Shown piece by piece: positions 43,580 to 51,442 of a DNA stretch of 64,000 nt. Numbering within the stretch: the stretch's first letter is position 1; every line of letters begins with the position of its first letter. This stretch comes from Actinospineispora acaciae DSM 45401 (GTDB lineage: Bacteria; Actinomycetota; Actinomycetes; Mycobacteriales; Pseudonocardiaceae), in the NCBI RefSeq assembly GCF_000620785.1, contig NZ_JIAI01000003.1, positions 496,001 to 560,000 on the forward strand, given 5' to 3'. The notes under the pieces were generated by a model. That model saw only the letters and a list, made by a program, of their open reading frames with translations, made no database searches and was not told where the DNA came from. The translations under genes were made by a program, and so were the position numbers.

Positions 43580-44511
43580 AGGTGTTCGTCACCGGCGCGA
43601 CCGGGGCGATCGGCCGGCACGTGGTGCCGGCGCTGATCCGGCACGGCCACACGGTCACCGCGCTCGCCCGCACCCCGGAGAAGGCGGCCGCGCTGAGCGC
43701 CCAGGGCGCCAGGGCCGTCGCGGTGTCGCTGTTCGAACGGTCCGCGCTCGCTGAGGCGTTCGCCGGCCACGACGCGGTCGCCAACCTGGCCACCGCCATC
43801 CCGCCGACGTCGCGGTTCATGAGCGCCAAGGCGTGGCGGAAGAACGACAGGGTGCGCACCGAGGGCTCTGCGGCGGTGGTGGACGCTGCGCTTGCCTCGG
43901 GCGTCGCGGGGCTGGTCCAGGAGTCGGTGAGCATGCTCTACGGCGACGGGGGCGCGGACTGGATCGACGAGGACGCGCCGGTCGACCCGTACCCCCTGGC
44001 GCGCTCCAACCTCACCGCCGAGGCGAACGCACGCCGGTTCACCGAGGCCGGCGGCACGGCGGTGGTGCTGCGCTTCGGCCTGTTCTACGGCCCGGGCGCG
44101 GCGCACAGCGACCAGATGTTCGCGCAGGCCCGCCGCCATGTCGGCCTGGTCGTCGGCCCGCCGGACGGCTACCTGTCCTCGATCCACCTCGCGGACGCGG
44201 CCTCGGCGGTGGTCTCGGCGCTGCGCGCGCCGGCGGGCACGTTCAACGTCGTGGACGACGAACCGCTGACCAAGCGCGAGCATGCCAGGGCGCTCGAGCG
44301 CGCCGCCGGCTCCGCCATGTGGCTACGGGTGCCCGGCCGGGCGGCGGCGCTGTTCGGCGAGCGACTCACGTCGCTGTCTCGGTCGCTGCGGGTCAGCAAC
44401 GCCCGGTTCCGCGCCGCGACCGGCTGGGCACCCCGCTACCCCAGCGCCCGCGAGGGCTGGATGGCCACCGCGGCGACGCTGCGCACAGGGACCGCCCGCA
44501 CCTCGGTGTAG
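43576..44511 (+). CDS. NAD-dependent epimerase/dehydratase-like protein
   Basis: 311 aa. MKVFVTGATGAIGRHVVPALIRHGHTVTALAR gives the Rossmann loop GATGAIG. Later segments are VANLATAIPP, LVQESVSMLYG (in place of S-x-x-Y-G), DEDAPVDPYPLARSNLTAEANA (the Y-x3-K site is not preserved as such) and VVLRFGLFYGPGA. It is an extended SDR of the actinobacterial NAD(P)H-binding type; the degraded catalytic pair leaves the reaction open. It is translationally coupled to the upstream membrane protein and followed by the carotenoid oxygenase gene after 73 bp. Confidence 0.84.
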   Translation: MKVFVTGATGAIGRHVVPALIRHGHTVTALARTPEKAAALSAQGARAVAVSLFERSALAEAFAGHDAVANLATAIPPTSRFMSAKAWRKNDRVRTEGSAAVVDAALASGVAGLVQESVSMLYGDGGADWIDEDAPVDPYPLARSNLTAEANARRFTEAGGTAVVLRFGLFYGPGAAHSDQMFAQARRHVGLVVGPPDGYLSSIHLADAASAVVSALRAPAGTFNVVDDEPLTKREHARALERAAGSAMWLRVPGRAAALFGERLTSLSRSLRVSNARFRAATGWAPRYPSAREGWMATAATLRTGTARTSV

Positions 44512-44528
44512 GGTCTTGCCGTTCGCCC

Positions 44529-44541
44529 ATAACGTCGTTAC
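44529..44541. promoter_or_regulatory. Operator half-pair 1 before the carotenoid oxygenase gene
   Basis: ATAAC-GTC-GTTAC, matching the second site in the TAAC-N3-GTTAC frame. Centres are 21 bp apart, about two helical turns, so both would face the same side of the DNA. Confidence 0.6.
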
Positions 44542-44549
44542 TATCATCT

Positions 44550-44562
44550 GTAACACTGTTAC
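44550..44562. promoter_or_regulatory. Operator half-pair 2 before the carotenoid oxygenase gene
   Basis: GTAAC-ACT-GTTAC, a perfect inverted repeat ending 22 bp before the ATG. TetR-type repressors bind sites like this; no regulator gene is directly adjacent. Confidence 0.62.
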
Positions 44563-44584
44563 GGTGACGAGTGAGGAGACGGGC

Positions 44585-46048
44585 ATGGGCAACACCTACC
44601 TCGAGGGCGCTTTCGCTCCGGTGCACGAGGAGCTCACCGTCACCGACCTGGCGGTGACCGGCACCATTCCCGAGTACCTGGACGGGCGCTACCTGCGCAA
44701 CGGCCCGAACCCGATCTCCGAGGTGGACCCGGCCGTCTACCACTGGTTCGTGGGCGACGGCATGGTGCACGGCGTGCGGCTGCGCGACGGGCAGGCGAAG
44801 TGGTATCGCAACCGCTGGATCCGCAGCCCCGAGGCGGCCAGGGTGCTCGGCGAACCGCCCCTGACCGGCCGGCGCAGCGCCCCGCTGGACGCGCCCGGCG
44901 CGAACACCAACGTCATCCAGCACGCCGGCCGCACCCTGGCCCTGATCGAGGCCGGCCCGGCGAACTACGAGCTGTCCGACGAGCTGGACACGATCGGCTA
45001 CTGCGACTTCGACGGCACCTTGCCCGGCGGCTTCACCGCGCACCCCAAGCACGACCCGGAGACCGGCGAGCTGCACGCGGTGTCGTACTACTTCGGGCAC
45101 GGCAACAAGGTGCAGTACTCGGTGATCGGCACCGACGGCAAGGCCCGCCGGGCGGTGGACATCGAGGTCACCGGCAGCCCGATGATGCACGACTTCTCGC
45201 TCACCGAGAAGCACGTGATCTTCTACGACCTCCCGGTCACGTTCGACCCGAACCAGGCGGTGAGGATGTCCGTGCCGCGCCCCCTGCGCACCCCGGCCAA
45301 GCTGGTGATGTCCGCGCTGGTCGGCCGGGTGCGGGTGCCGGACCCGGTGAATGCGGCGCTGAACCGCTCGCTGCCGGGCAACAGCGCGATGCCGTACGCC
45401 TGGAACCCCCGCTACCCGGCGCGGGTCGGCGTGATGCCCAGGGAGGGCGGCAACGCCGACGTGCGCTGGTTCGACATCGAGCCGTGCTACGTGTTCCACC
45501 CGCTCAACGCCTTCGACAGCGACGACGGGGCCGGCGACACCGTGGTGCTCGACGTGGTGCGGCACCCGAAGATGTTCGCCACCGACTTCAACGGCCCCAA
45601 CGAGGGTCAGCCGACCCTGGATCGCTGGACGGTCGACCTGGCCGACGGCAAGGTCCGCGAGTCCCGGCTGGACGACCACCCGCAGGAGTTCCCCCGGGTC
45701 GACGAGCGACTCACCGGCCGCCGGCACCGCTACGGCTACGCGGTGCAGATGAAGGCCGGCACCGGGGCGAACGCCGCCGGCACGCTGCTCAAGCACGACC
45801 TGACCGCCGGCCACGCCACCGAACGCTCCTTCGGCCCCGGCCACACCCTCAGCGAGTTCGTGTTCGTACCCAGCGCCCCGGACGCACCCGAGGACGACGG
45901 CGTGCTGATGGGCTTCGTGTACGACCGCGCCACCGACCGCAGCGACCTGGCCATCCTGGACGCCCAGACGCTGGAGACGGTGGCCGCCGTACACCTGCCC
46001 GCCCGAGTCCCGAACGGCTTCCACGGCAACTGGGCGCCGACCGAGTAG
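44585..46048 (+). CDS. Carotenoid oxygenase family protein (carotenoid/stilbene dioxygenase)
   Basis: 487 aa seven-bladed propeller Fe(II) enzyme. The four iron ligands are His153 (GGFTAHPKHD), His202 (SPMMHDFSLTEKH), His305 (CYVFHPLNAF) and His480 (VPNGFHGNW). The N-terminus YLDGRYLRNGPNP and VGDGMVHGVRLRDGQAKWYRNRWI are typical. It probably cleaves a C=C bond in a carotenoid or lignostilbene. No carotenoid biosynthesis genes are visible here. GAGGAG (44574-44579) precedes the ATG by five bases. Two TAAC-N3-GTTAC operators lie in its promoter. Confidence 0.92.
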   Translation: MGNTYLEGAFAPVHEELTVTDLAVTGTIPEYLDGRYLRNGPNPISEVDPAVYHWFVGDGMVHGVRLRDGQAKWYRNRWIRSPEAARVLGEPPLTGRRSAPLDAPGANTNVIQHAGRTLALIEAGPANYELSDELDTIGYCDFDGTLPGGFTAHPKHDPETGELHAVSYYFGHGNKVQYSVIGTDGKARRAVDIEVTGSPMMHDFSLTEKHVIFYDLPVTFDPNQAVRMSVPRPLRTPAKLVMSALVGRVRVPDPVNAALNRSLPGNSAMPYAWNPRYPARVGVMPREGGNADVRWFDIEPCYVFHPLNAFDSDDGAGDTVVLDVVRHPKMFATDFNGPNEGQPTLDRWTVDLADGKVRESRLDDHPQEFPRVDERLTGRRHRYGYAVQMKAGTGANAAGTLLKHDLTAGHATERSFGPGHTLSEFVFVPSAPDAPEDDGVLMGFVYDRATDRSDLAILDAQTLETVAAVHLPARVPNGFHGNWAPTE

Positions 46049-46055
46049 GCCGTGG

Positions 46056-46087
46056 GTGGCGAGTACGGCCCGGGCCGTACTCGCCAC
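46056..46087. terminator. 32-nt perfect palindrome, bidirectional terminator
   Basis: Positions 46056-46087 are identical to their own reverse complement (core GTACGGCCCGGGCCGTAC). The palindrome starts seven bases after the oxygenase stop and ends just before the convergent MFS stop. Confidence 0.8.
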
Positions 46088-47299
46088 TCACAGGCGCGCC
46101 GGCGCGGACGGCTCGCGCAGCCGCAGGGCCAACGCCGCGCACAGCACCGGCAACACGATCAGGCAGCCGAGCATGACCTGGATCGAGCTGGCCTGGGCGA
46201 TCGCTCCGAGCGCCGGCGCGAACGCCCCGCCCACGCTCACCGCGAGCCCCAGCGTCACCCCGCTGGCGGTGCCGATGCGGCTCGGCAGGTAGTCCTGGCC
46301 GAGCGTGATGTGCAGCGAGAACGGCGCGTAGAGCGCCAGCGACGCGAGCCCCACGAACGCGAGCAGCGCGGGGCCCGGCACGAACGCCACCCCGGCCAGC
46401 GCCACGGCGGACGCCGCGTACGACACCCGCATGGTGGGCAGCCGCCCCCAGGTCGCGGCCATCCTGCCGCCCAGCCAGGTGCCCACCGCGCCGCCCGCGT
46501 ACAGCACGAACAGCGCGATCCCGCCCGCCGTGGCGTCCTGCGCCACGCGCTGCTGGACGAACAGCGCGAGGAACGTGCTCAGCCCGACGAACGCGATCGA
46601 CCGCAGCACGATGACGCCGGTCAGCACGCCGAACGCCGGCCAGTCGTCCGCACCCCTCCGCGCGCCGCCGCGCCCGCCGACCGCCGCCCCCGCCGTAGCC
46701 GCGCTGCCCGCCGTGCCCGCTCGCGTTGCCCCGCCGGCCGGGGCCGCTCCCCCCGCGCGCCGGCGCAGCAGCGGCACCGTGACCAGCACCCCGAGCAGCG
46801 CCGGGGCCAGCAGCACCGGTGCGGCGGCCAGCCCGCCGAGGACCAGCACCGGCGTGGCGATCACCGGCGCGAACGCGAAGCCGACGTTGCCGCCGAGGGA
46901 GAACCAGCTCATCCGCACGTGGTCGCCGCCCGTCACCACTCGCGCCAGCCGCGCCCCCTCCGGGTGGTAGGCCGCGACGCCGATACCGGACAGCGCGATC
47001 GCGGCCAGCGCGAGCGGGTACGACCCGGCCGCCCCGACCAGCGCGACGCCGAGCCCGGTGCACACCATCGCGGCCGGCACCAGCCAGCGCATCACCCAGC
47101 GGTCCGTGAGCAGGCCGAACACCGGCTGCACCACCGAGGACAGCACGGTGGCCGCCAGCACGAACCCGGACACCGCCACGTAGTCGTAGTGCCGCTCGGC
47201 CACCAGGAACGGCACCATCACCGGCACGATCCCCTGGAAGATGTCGACGCATCCGTGGCCGACGGCGAGCAGCACTGTGGGCATGCGTCTGTCGCTCAT
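46088..47299 (-). CDS. MFS transporter, fosmidomycin-resistance (Fsr)-like
   Basis: 403 aa with 12 membrane spans. The N-terminal VGHGCVDIFQGIVPVMVPFL and GIGVAAYHPEGARLARVV are hallmarks of the Fsr branch of drug exporters. A central cytoplasmic loop (about 60 residues of Ala/Gly/Arg) joins the two halves. It probably exports a small toxic compound by proton antiport. It is divergent from an AraC-family gene, a pairing like E. coli nimT/nimR, so the regulator probably controls this pump. Confidence 0.88.
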   Translation of the reverse strand: MSDRRMPTVLLAVGHGCVDIFQGIVPVMVPFLVAERHYDYVAVSGFVLAATVLSSVVQPVFGLLTDRWVMRWLVPAAMVCTGLGVALVGAAGSYPLALAAIALSGIGVAAYHPEGARLARVVTGGDHVRMSWFSLGGNVGFAFAPVIATPVLVLGGLAAAPVLLAPALLGVLVTVPLLRRRAGGAAPAGGATRAGTAGSAATAGAAVGGRGGARRGADDWPAFGVLTGVIVLRSIAFVGLSTFLALFVQQRVAQDATAGGIALFVLYAGGAVGTWLGGRMAATWGRLPTMRVSYAASAVALAGVAFVPGPALLAFVGLASLALYAPFSLHITLGQDYLPSRIGTASGVTLGLAVSVGGAFAPALGAIAQASSIQVMLGCLIVLPVLCAALALRLREPSAPARL

Positions 47300-47354
47300 A
47301 CCGATCAGCTTCGAACGAGTCCGACGGCGCCGGCTTCCGATAAGCTGCCAACTA

Positions 47355-48128
47355 ATGTCGATTTCCCGCCAGGCCCCGGTGGCCGACTCGGTCGAGCACA
47401 AGCCGGTCGCCCGCACCGCGCTGCAGCGGCTGGGCGCCGGGTCAGGGATCGACGCGCACTGGCACGACCAGAACCAGATCGTCTACGCCGCCCGGGGGGT
47501 GCTGTCCGTGGCCACCGACGGCGGCCACTGGATCGCCCCGGCGACCAGGGCGATCTGGGTGCCGGCCGGCACCGTGCACGAGCACCGCGCGTACGGCGAG
47601 ACCGACCTGCACACGATCGGCCTGCCGGCCACCGAGAACCCGCTGCGCCTGGACGCGCCGGCGGTACTCGCGGTCGGCCCGCTGCTCCGCGAGCTGATCA
47701 TCGGCTACACCCGCGACCCGGAGGACGACGGCCCCGAGCGCCGGCGGCTGCGCGCGGTGCTGCTCGACCAGCTGCGGCACTCCCCGCGCCAACAGATCCG
47801 GCTGCCCACGCCGCGCGATCCCCGGCTCGCCTCGGTGTGCGCGCTGCTCGCCGCCGATCCGGCCGACGGCCGCTCGCTGGCCGCGCTCGGCGCCGAGGTC
47901 GGGGCCAGCGAGCGCACCCTGTCCCGGCTGTTCGGCACCGAGCTGGGCATGACGTTCCCACGGTGGCGGACCCAGCTGCGGCTGCACCGGGCGCTGATCC
48001 TGCTCGCCGAGGGCACCCCGGTCACCACCGTCGCGCACCGCTGCGGGTGGGCCACCGCCAGCGCGTTCATCGACGTGTACCGCCGCACCCTCGGCCACAC
48101 CCCCGGCCAGGCCCTGCGCGCGTCCTGA
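47355..48128 (+). CDS. AraC-family transcriptional regulator
   Basis: 257 aa. The N-terminal cupin domain (DAHWHDQNQIVYAARGVLSVATDGGHWIAPATRAIWVPAGTVHEHRA) has the His-rich sensor layout. Two helix-turn-helix motifs follow at the C-terminus: LAALGAEVGASERTLSRLFGTELGMTFPRWRTQLRLHRALILLAEG and VTTVAHRCGWATASAFIDVYRRTLGHTPGQAL. It is divergent from the Fsr-like pump by 55 bp, and the shared promoter implies control of both genes. The cupin resembles NimR-type regulators. Confidence 0.9.
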   Translation: MSISRQAPVADSVEHKPVARTALQRLGAGSGIDAHWHDQNQIVYAARGVLSVATDGGHWIAPATRAIWVPAGTVHEHRAYGETDLHTIGLPATENPLRLDAPAVLAVGPLLRELIIGYTRDPEDDGPERRRLRAVLLDQLRHSPRQQIRLPTPRDPRLASVCALLAADPADGRSLAALGAEVGASERTLSRLFGTELGMTFPRWRTQLRLHRALILLAEGTPVTTVAHRCGWATASAFIDVYRRTLGHTPGQALRAS

Positions 48129-48149
48129 CCGCCGGCGGGGCCCGCTCAG

Positions 48150-48169
48150 GGCGGTTCCGCGGAACCGCC
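48150..48169. repeat. Dispersed palindrome at convergent gene ends
   Basis: GGCGGTTCCGCGGAACCGCC is a 20-nt perfect palindrome that abuts the stop of the MpaB-like gene and lies 22 bp after the AraC stop. It probably serves as a bidirectional terminator. Confidence 0.75.
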
Positions 48170-49473
48170 TACGCGGACTTTGCGGTGGTCACGGCCTCGG
48201 CGGCGGCGGTTTTACCGGTGGCGGTGGCAGGGCGGGAGCGGGCGTGCAGGGTGTCGTGGCGGCTGTAGCCACGGTCGGCGCGCTGCTCGCGGACGATGCG
48301 CCGGATCATCCTGGCGCGCTGGGCGTGGCCGAGGCGTTCGGCGACGCGGGTCGCCCCCGGGATGAGCCGGCGGCCGGTCTCGAGCACGAGGTTGGCGGCG
48401 GCGGTGGCGACCACGGCGGCCTGGTACGGGCGACTGTCCGGCGCGCCGAGGTGATCGGCATTGGCCTTGCCGAGCACCAGACGGCTGAACGAGCCCAGGT
48501 AGTTGGTCAGCGCCTTCCCCGCCAGCGCGGAGCCCTTCCAGCGCGGCGGCAGCAGCACCTGCGGGGTGGCGGCCAGCAGCGCCTGGCCGAGCCGGTGGGA
48601 GTCCTGGTCCGGGCGGAACTCGGTGGCGCCCTCCAGCCAGAACAGCCGCCACGCGTCGACCTCGGTGACCGGCAGCAGCTCGGGGTCGACGCCCATCAGG
48701 TAGCCGACGTACCGCCAGAGGTGAAAGTTGGCGGCCTTGTCGGCGGCGGAGAACCGCAGCCCGAGCACCCGCGAGCCGAGCAGCAGGACCAGGGAGAACA
48801 GCAGCAGCGTGCCGACCAGCTGGACCTGGTTGACCGGCTCGTCCCACTCCTCGCGGTCCCAGTCCGCGCGCCGGGCCATCGCCGCCCGCACGTGCGCGTG
48901 CATGATCCGCACCCGCACGGTGTTCTTGAAGCCGTCGCCGTCGCGGTCCAACCCGCCGACGGTGGTGACGTCCACCCACCAGCTCGACGTCTCGGCCAGC
49001 CGGCGGGGCGCCATCGTCTCCAGCCCGCCCGTCCGCACCAGCACCTTGTCCGCCCGCGAGGCCAGGTACCCGCCGTAGAGCGCCATGCTCGGCATCACCA
49101 TCAGCATGCCGACCAGCCCGGTGCGGGTGACCACCCGGCAACCGCGTTCCAGCAGCTCGCGGTCCAGCCAGTACGGCGCCGCGTCGACGTGCGCGAAGAA
49201 GTCGGCCAGCGCGCGCGGCGGGTCCGCGACGGTGTCGATGCCGTGCTCCAACGCCTGCTCGAACATCCGCCGCCCGCGACCGCCCGGCAGTTCGCGCATC
49301 ATGGCGGCCACCGCGTCCGCGAGGGGGTCCCCTGCCGCCGCGAACCTGCGGAACCAGGCCAGCTGCGACGCGGTCGCGCGGACGTCCCCCGGCGCGAACA
49401 GCGGAAGCCCGAGCTTCCACGGGTGGCGGGTCATCCAGTCCGGGTGCGGTAGCCGCGGCTCGGTCGGGGTCAC
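48169..49473 (-). CDS. MpaB/DUF2236-type oxygenase (latex-clearing-protein-like)
   Basis: 434 aa, GTG start preceded by AGGAGG. It has DVRATASQLAWFRRFAAAGDPLADAVAAMM, then LVGMLMVMPSMALYGGYLASRADKVLVRTGGLETMAPRRLAETSSWWVDVTTVGGL, and RVRIMHAHVRAAM with the His that serves as heme ligand in this family. A hydrophobic segment (LLLFSLVLLLGSRVLGL) lies near residue 225. Related Lcp enzymes cleave polyisoprene and MpaB oxidises meroterpenoids. It is divergent from a TetR gene across two operator-like repeats. The substrate is unknown. Confidence 0.83.
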   Translation of the reverse strand: MTPTEPRLPHPDWMTRHPWKLGLPLFAPGDVRATASQLAWFRRFAAAGDPLADAVAAMMRELPGGRGRRMFEQALEHGIDTVADPPRALADFFAHVDAAPYWLDRELLERGCRVVTRTGLVGMLMVMPSMALYGGYLASRADKVLVRTGGLETMAPRRLAETSSWWVDVTTVGGLDRDGDGFKNTVRVRIMHAHVRAAMARRADWDREEWDEPVNQVQLVGTLLLFSLVLLLGSRVLGLRFSAADKAANFHLWRYVGYLMGVDPELLPVTEVDAWRLFWLEGATEFRPDQDSHRLGQALLAATPQVLLPPRWKGSALAGKALTNYLGSFSRLVLGKANADHLGAPDSRPYQAAVVATAAANLVLETGRRLIPGATRVAERLGHAQRARMIRRIVREQRADRGYSRHDTLHARSRPATATGKTAAAEAVTTAKSA

Positions 49474-49488
49474 GTCGGCCTCCTTATC

Positions 49489-49506
49489 TGGTGAGAACTG
49501 TCACCA
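49489..49506. promoter_or_regulatory. TetR operator 1
   Basis: TGGTGA-N6-TCACCA with perfect arms, 15 bp upstream of the oxygenase GTG and overlapping its ribosome-binding region. Confidence 0.68.
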
Positions 49507-49511
49507 ACAAT

Positions 49512-49533
49512 TCTGGTGGCAATCATCACCAGA
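49512..49533. promoter_or_regulatory. TetR operator 2
   Basis: TCTGGTG-N8-CACCAGA with perfect 7-bp arms, sharing the TGGTG/CACCA half-sites of operator 1. Confidence 0.68.
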
Positions 49534-49575
49534 TATTCGACCAACGTCAAGTACCGTGCGGCACAATCGCCTGGG

Positions 49576-50217
49576 ATGACCGCGACCCGCCCGTACCGAG
49601 GGGCGTCCGCCGACCAGCGGCGGGCCCGGCGCCGGGCCGCGCTGCTCGAGGCAGGCCTGGAGCTGCTGGGCACGCAGGGCTGGGCGGGCACCACGGTGCG
49701 CGGGGTCTGCGCCCAGGCCGGGCTGAACGACAGGTACTTCTACGAGAGCTTCCCGGACCTGGACACGCTGCTGGTCGCCGTGTTCGACGACCTCACCGAA
49801 CGCGGGCAGGCCGCGATCCTGGCCGCCACCGACGCGGTCCCGCCCGAGCTGCGGCTTCGGGTCGACGCGGCGGTCAGCGCCACCGTCGACTTCCTGACCG
49901 TCGACCCCCGCCACACCCAGGTTCTGGTGTACGAGATCCAGGCCAGCCCGGTTCTGCGGAACCGCCGCCGGGTGCTGATGCGCGCCCTGGTGGACATCTT
50001 CACCGGTCAGTTCCACGAGCTGATCGGTGACGTCACGCTGTCCGAGACCGAGGTCGAGATGACGGCGTTGAGCATGGTCGGCGGCGCCTGGGAGCTGGTG
50101 GCGACGTGGCTGCGCGGTGATCTCGAGGTGGACCGCGAGCGTCTGATCGACTTCATCGTGTCCCTGATGCTGACCGCCACCCCCCAGAACGGGCGCAACC
50201 CGTCACCCCGGGGATAG
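49576..50217 (+). CDS. TetR-family transcriptional regulator
   Basis: 213 aa from ATG 49576; an upstream in-frame ATG at 49516 falls inside the operator and is less likely. The helix-turn-helix runs RRAALLEAGLELLGTQGWAGTTVRGVCAQAGLNDRYFYESFPDLDTLL. The C-terminal ligand-binding part contains VEMTALSMVGGAWELVATWLRGDLEVDRERLIDFIVSLML. It is divergent from the MpaB-like oxygenase and, given two matching palindromes between them, probably represses both genes. Confidence 0.9.
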   Translation: MTATRPYRGASADQRRARRRAALLEAGLELLGTQGWAGTTVRGVCAQAGLNDRYFYESFPDLDTLLVAVFDDLTERGQAAILAATDAVPPELRLRVDAAVSATVDFLTVDPRHTQVLVYEIQASPVLRNRRRVLMRALVDIFTGQFHELIGDVTLSETEVEMTALSMVGGAWELVATWLRGDLEVDRERLIDFIVSLMLTATPQNGRNPSPRG

Positions 50218-50281
50218 GGTCGGTCATCGGGAGTGATCGAGGGTCCCGGAATGCGCCTCGGCATCGGCGAGGGAGAACCCA

Positions 50282-50509
50282 ATGAACGATGTCTCCGCCT
50301 GGCAGACGACGATCGGCCTGATCGGGATCGCGGTGTGGGGCGTCATGTGCGGGCTGCCTGCGCTGGTGCTCTACAGCCTGGCCGCCAGGTCAGACAGCGG
50401 CGTGATGGCGTGGATCGTCCTCATCGTCGTGTTCCTGGTGTGGTTTCCGCTGGTCACCGCGCTGTGCATCTGGGCGTTCGGCATGCTGATCGGGATCAAG
50501 CTGCTCTGA
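50282..50509 (+). CDS. Small two-span membrane protein
   Basis: 75 aa with GGGAG just upstream. Two hydrophobic segments, WQTTIGLIGIAVWGVMCGLPALVLYSLAA and VMAWIVLIVVFLVWFPLVTALCIWAFGMLIGIKLL, are joined by a short polar turn. No family is recognised; similar short proteins are frequent in actinomycetes. The last 120 bases overlap the antisense 3' end of the LysR gene. Confidence 0.65.
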   Translation: MNDVSAWQTTIGLIGIAVWGVMCGLPALVLYSLAARSDSGVMAWIVLIVVFLVWFPLVTALCIWAFGMLIGIKLL

Positions 50510-51367
50510 CTCGAGCATGGCCAGCAGCGCGGCGGTGGCCGGGGCCGGCGGGCGTTCGGCGGCGGTGACGGCGAGCAGCTCGCGGGAGATGTCCGGCTCG
50601 GTACGGATGGCCACCACCCGGTCGGCGCGGCGCACCGACAGCGGCGGCAACAGCGCCGGCCCGAGCCCGTGGCCGACCAGCTCGACCAGTTGCGCGAGCG
50701 TGTCCACCTCGCAGCAGACCCGCCTGCGCAGGCCCACCTGGGCGCAGACCTGGTCGATCCGCGCGCGCAGCGCGGAGTCCGCCCGGTACTCCACGAACTC
50801 ACGCTCCGCGAGCTCGTCGAGCCGGACAACGCGGCGCGCGGCCAGCGGGTCGCCGGCGGGCACCGCGAGCACCAGCGACTCGACGCCGAACGGGATCTCG
50901 CGCAGCCGCCTGCCGTCCAGCGGGCGGTCCACGAACGCCAGGTCCAGGTCGCCGTCCAGGGTCATCTGGACCAGGTCGCCGACGCTGGCGTTGCGCAGCC
51001 GCAGCGTGACGCCCGGGTAGCGCCCGCGGTACGCGGCCAGCAGCGCGGGCAGGTCCACGATGCCCACCGACTGGATCACGCCGATGTCCAGCCGCCCGCG
51101 CAGCACGCCGCGCACCGCGTCCACCGCGTCACGGCCGTCCTGGGTGGCGGCGAGCGCCCGGCGCGCGGCGGGCACCAGCGCGCGGCCCGCCTCGGTCAGC
51201 TCCACCCGCCGGCTGCTGCGGATCAGCAGCTCGCTGCCCAGCTCGCGCTCCAGCGCCCGGATCGAGCTGGACAGGCTCGACTGCGCGATGTGCACCCGGC
51301 GCGCGGCGCGGGTGAAGTGCCTCTCCTCCACCACCGCGAGGAAATGCTCGAACTGGCGCAGCTCCAT
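50390..51367 (-). CDS. LysR-family transcriptional regulator
   Basis: 325 aa. The N-terminal winged helix-turn-helix MELRQFEHFLAVVEERHFTRAARRVHIAQSSLSSSIRALERELGSELLIRSSRRVELTEAG is canonical. The substrate-binding domain follows (GRLDIGVIQSVGIVDLPALLAAYRGRYPGVTLRL). After LLAMLESEQ, the normal end of the family, about 28 extra residues rich in His, Asp, Gln and Arg are encoded antisense to a small membrane-protein gene. This suggests loss of the original stop. It is divergent from an MFS gene with a good LysR box between. Confidence 0.9.
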   Translation of the reverse strand: MELRQFEHFLAVVEERHFTRAARRVHIAQSSLSSSIRALERELGSELLIRSSRRVELTEAGRALVPAARRALAATQDGRDAVDAVRGVLRGRLDIGVIQSVGIVDLPALLAAYRGRYPGVTLRLRNASVGDLVQMTLDGDLDLAFVDRPLDGRRLREIPFGVESLVLAVPAGDPLAARRVVRLDELAEREFVEYRADSALRARIDQVCAQVGLRRRVCCEVDTLAQLVELVGHGLGPALLPPLSVRRADRVVAIRTEPDISRELLAVTAAERPPAPATAALLAMLESEQLDPDQHAERPDAQRGDQRKPHQEHDDEDDPRHHAAV

Positions 51368-51369
51368 AA

Positions 51370-51384
51370 ATCGATGGTATCGAT
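51370..51384. promoter_or_regulatory. Inverted repeat next to the lysR start
   Basis: ATCGAT-GGT-ATCGAT, three bases upstream of the lysR ATG; probable autoregulatory site. Confidence 0.5.
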
Positions 51385-51397
51385 CGCAGCCATAGTT

Positions 51398-51418
51398 ACA
51401 ATCCGTTGGATAGATTGT
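51398..51418. promoter_or_regulatory. LysR box (T-N11-A type) for the divergent MFS gene
   Basis: ACAATC-N9-GATTGT has perfect 6-bp arms and the T-N11-A spacing typical of LysR-regulator recognition sites, midway between the two divergent genes. Confidence 0.65.
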
Positions 51419-51442
51419 CGGGCCGTCGGCACGCTGGTCTTC

